In this document: positions 61,873 through 64,000 of the stretch, piece after piece
How positions within the stretch are numbered: the stretch's first letter is position 1
Layout: the number at the start of each line of letters is the position of its first letter
Source: Arthrobacter sp. Alg241-R88
GTDB taxonomy: Bacteria > Actinomycetota > Actinomycetes > Actinomycetales > Micrococcaceae
Assembly (NCBI RefSeq): GCF_900537115.1
Contig: NZ_UNRG01000005.1
Coordinates: 62,001 to 126,000 of the forward strand
Direction: 5' to 3'
DNA: 64,000 bases
Notes under the pieces: model-generated
Seen by the model: the letters and a program-made list of their open reading frames with translations, nothing else
Told to the model about the DNA's origin: nothing
Database searches by the model: none
Made by a program: the position numbers and the translations under genes

Positions 61873-62340
61873 TCAGCTCTTTCTTGCCGCCACAGCCTCG
61901 GTGAGAGATTTCAGCCCGCGCTCAAAGTCCGATCCCACCAGCTTGTCCATGTTCATGAAGAGGGCGAATACCTTGGCGGCACCCTTGTTCTCGCCGGTCA
62001 TCCTCCACGTCACCTCGGTACCGCCCGGCACTGGGGTGAACGTGAACGAGGTGGGGTTCAGCGCCTTGAAGGGTTTGGTGAATTGCAGGCGGACCTTGAT
62101 TTCGCTTGAGGGCACCGACTCAACGATTTCCATCGTTCCGCTGCCGGCTTTGCGGTTGCCGCTCCACTCGTAGCCGGCACCCACGCCGGCGTCGCTGCCA
62201 AAGTAGCGGCGGTCCATGCCCGGATCCACCGACTCCCATGGAGACCACTTGGTCCACTCATGGAAGCTGTTGACCAGCGGAAAGATGTCTTCGGCGGGGG
62301 CAGGAATGACCGCGCTGCGGCGGACCTCATAAGTGGACAT
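61873..62340 (-). CDS. SRPBCC-family protein (polyketide cyclase/dehydrase type)
   Basis: 155 aa: VRRSAVIPAPAEDIFPLVNSFHEWTKWSPWE at the start, PVPGGTEVTWRMTGENKG in the middle and MDKLVGSDFERGLKSLTE at the end, the usual SRPBCC/START-like ligand-cavity fold. Function unknown; converges on the MFS gene. Confidence 0.88.
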   Translation of the reverse strand: MSTYEVRRSAVIPAPAEDIFPLVNSFHEWTKWSPWESVDPGMDRRYFGSDAGVGAGYEWSGNRKAGSGTMEIVESVPSSEIKVRLQFTKPFKALNPTSFTFTPVPGGTEVTWRMTGENKGAAKVFALFMNMDKLVGSDFERGLKSLTEAVAARKS

Positions 62341-62455
62341 AGGCCCAGCTTAGGAGCCGGGGCCGTGCCCGAGCAGGCAACACGGGGTCTCTTTTGGCCC
62401 AATATGCTCAATTATTGGGCAAGGAGTGACCCCGCGTTGCAGTAAGCCGCGGATG

Positions 62456-63388
62456 TTAGCCCCGGGACGAACCGCCCAGCACCACGTTCACCGGGTCCTT
62501 GCCTTCGAGCAGCAGGCCGATCTGCTGCCTGATCAGCCGGACCATCCGTGGGAACATCGCCGAGCTGGCCCCGCCAACGTGCGGGGTAATCAGCACGCCG
62601 GGAGTGCTCCACAGCGGATGGCCGGCCGGCAGTGGCTCAGGGTCCGTAACGTCCAAAGCGGCACGCAAACGGCCGGACGACGTCTCCGCCAGCAAAGCGT
62701 CGGTGTCCGCCACGGGGCCGCGGGCCACGTTTACCAGCAGGGCACCATCGGGCATCGCGGCCAGGAATTTCGCGTCCACCAGCTGCTGCGTCTGCTCGCT
62801 GAGGGGCACGCTCACCACCACAATCTCGTGCAGCGGCAGCTGTTCGTACAGCGAGTCGATCCCGAAAATCTTCCCGGCTTGGTCCTCACGCTCGCGGCTG
62901 GCCATCCGGGTCACGTGCGCCTCGAACGGCAGGAGCCGCGCCTCAATCGCCTTGCCCACTCCCCCGTAGCCCACCAGCAGCACGCGCCGGTCCGCCAGGC
63001 TGGGCCGCTGGCTGTTGTCCCACGTCCCGCTTGCCTGGTTCCGCACGAAGTCGGCCATGCCGCGCTGGCTGGCGATCATCATCCCCAGCGCCAGTTCAGC
63101 CGTCGAGGTCTCGTGGACCCCAGCCGCGTTGGCGAAAACGCAACCCTTGGGCAGGACATCCGCGACGCCGTCGTACCCAATCGACTGGCTCTGCACCAGC
63201 CCAACGTCGACGCCCTCCAAGGCAGCCAACGCCGCCGGCTTCCCCATATAGGCCGGTACCAACAGGTCCAGGCGGCCTTCCGGAGCAGGTCCCGTCAGGT
63301 CCCAGAGAACGAAGTCGACGCCGTCGATCGGCTCCAGCGCATCCAGCAGCTTTTGGTCGGGCAGGCACACCCGCAGCCGCGGGCTCAT
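62456..63388 (-). CDS. D-2-hydroxyacid dehydrogenase, NAD-binding
   Basis: 310 aa. Rossmann motif GYGGVG (140-145), NVARGPVADTDALL with the catalytic Arg, VTDPEPLP with Glu and TPHVGG with His, the standard triad. GVHETSTAELALGMMIASQRG is the conserved helix. Reduces 2-oxoacids (pyruvate-, phosphoglycerate- or glyoxylate-type); substrate not defined by sequence. Stands alone. Confidence 0.9.
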   Translation of the reverse strand: MSPRLRVCLPDQKLLDALEPIDGVDFVLWDLTGPAPEGRLDLLVPAYMGKPAALAALEGVDVGLVQSQSIGYDGVADVLPKGCVFANAAGVHETSTAELALGMMIASQRGMADFVRNQASGTWDNSQRPSLADRRVLLVGYGGVGKAIEARLLPFEAHVTRMASREREDQAGKIFGIDSLYEQLPLHEIVVVSVPLSEQTQQLVDAKFLAAMPDGALLVNVARGPVADTDALLAETSSGRLRAALDVTDPEPLPAGHPLWSTPGVLITPHVGGASSAMFPRMVRLIRQQIGLLLEGKDPVNVVLGGSSRG

Positions 63389-63483
63389 GCCGCCACCACG
63401 AGCTTGAGTGAGGAATTCATAAAGGTGATCCTAGTGCGCTGTCCGGCGGAAGAGCAGTTAGATGACTCCTCCGCCAGCCCGCT

Positions 63484-64000
63484 TTATGCGAGCACCCGGG
63501 CCGTTGCCAGGACGATGTCCCGCTGATCTGCGTAGTGGCCGGCCAGGGAGCCGTTCAGCTCCTTGAGCCAGCCGTTTCCGGCCGAGTCCAGGATAGTGGC
63601 GTCCAGGTCCTGGACTGCGGGTGCCTCAAGGATGTGCTGTGCTGCAAGGGCTGCGCGGTGCAGCAGCAACTCCGCCATACCCACCCCATGCCCGGATTTT
63701 TGCCCGTAGCCCATCAGGAACGCTTCGAGGAGTTCAGGGTGCTCCGGGCTGGCCGGGCAGGTGCCGATCAGGTCCCGGACCGCCGAGGCGACATCGGCGG
63801 CGGCGGGCATCACGCCGGATTCGTCGAGGTCGAAGTAGGTTGCTTTACCTTCCGACCATCTCAGGTTGTCGAGCTCAAAGTCCCCATGCCCCATGACGAG
63901 CAGCCCCGGCTCCAGGCTTTCTTGCAGCCTGTTCAGGGCGTGGGCAGCGTCCGCAAGGTCCTGGTTGGCGTGGGTACCCAGGCGGGAAAACACGTCCGCT
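63484..64000 (-). CDS. aminoglycoside/choline-kinase-like phosphotransferase, C-terminal part
   Basis: Cut by the window end at its 5' side. The visible part has the Brenner motif HGDFELDNLRWSEG (catalytic Asp, Asn) and TYFDLDESGV (metal-binding Asp) of APH-type kinases, followed by the helical C-terminal lobe. The substrate could be a sugar, amino acid or drug. Confidence 0.75.
   Translation of the reverse strand, partial: ADVFSRLGTHANQDLADAAHALNRLQESLEPGLLVMGHGDFELDNLRWSEGKATYFDLDESGVMPAAADVASAVRDLIGTCPASPEHPELLEAFLMGYGQKSGHGVGMAELLLHRAALAAQHILEAPAVQDLDATILDSAGNGWLKELNGSLAGHYADQRDIVLATARVLA

Noticed and set aside
1..64000. CRISPR array, tRNA or rRNA genes, IS elements, phage integrase
   Set aside because: No regular spacer-repeat array, no T-loop plus acceptor pattern and no transposase or integrase motif in any frame that I could recognise.

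Overview
The window is high-GC actinobacterial DNA. The gene set and protein style (an oleA-oleBC-oleD olefin cluster with a fused OleBC, DinB/DUF664 protein, SARP regulator, DUF1801 and GYD proteins, Ala/Arg-rich noncoding frames) fit an Arthrobacter/Pseudarthrobacter-like member of the Micrococcaceae. This is inferred from gene content; there is no rRNA or other phylogenetic marker, and I see no tRNA, IS transposase, integrase or CRISPR array.

Positions 1 to about 15.5 kb form an accessory block, visibly lower in GC and rich in gene remains. It has a small membrane-anchored unknown protein; a decayed second copy of oleC-oleD (919-2345); a frameshifted nitrilase and the C-terminal half of an APC permease (2367-3684); a two-gene operon encoding a Swt1-like HEPN/SNF2-type helicase (6856-10365) and a sacsin-like GHKL ATPase with a C-terminal HNH-like zinc domain lacking its histidines (3681-6866); a second nitrilase remnant (10659-10985); then a TM2-Ltp protein, a PASTA-like lipoprotein, a J-domain/NERD membrane protein and a triple-Ltp protein (11.4-15.5 kb). 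The helicase/ATPase pair, set between pseudogenes, is the best candidate here for an undescribed defence system.

From 15.8 to 33 kb the genes look like ordinary genome: an amino-acid permease and aminotransferase divergent from an Lrp regulator and a ThDP-dependent enzyme (probable amino-acid catabolism), surface proteins (DUF4190/DUF4352, DM13), an MDR oxidoreductase, an MHS-type transporter, a flavin oxidase, small stress/monooxygenase-like proteins, an Lnt-like acyltransferase, a DJ-1/PfpI protein and an unusual SARP-receiver fusion. A roughly 80-bp intergenic element (GC-rich hairpin plus a conserved 40-bp box) occurs twice (22.64 and 27.90 kb).

From 33.4 to 38.7 kb lies the long-chain olefin operon oleA-oleBC-oleD (minus strand, overlapping genes), followed by a Cys-rich small protein and preceded by a perfect palindrome. 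The 38.8-64 kb part carries a rifampicin-phosphotransferase-like PEP-utilising enzyme, a ketopantoate reductase next to a BASS-family carrier (panE-panS), two penicillin-recognising hydrolases (one lacking its SxxK motif), a secreted glycerophosphodiesterase, a CorC/HlyC protein, a Tat-exported phosphoesterase, VOC, GNAT, alpha/beta-hydrolase and SRPBCC proteins, a MarR-MFS operon with a palindromic operator, a D-2-hydroxyacid dehydrogenase, and the C-terminal part of an APH-type kinase cut by the window end.
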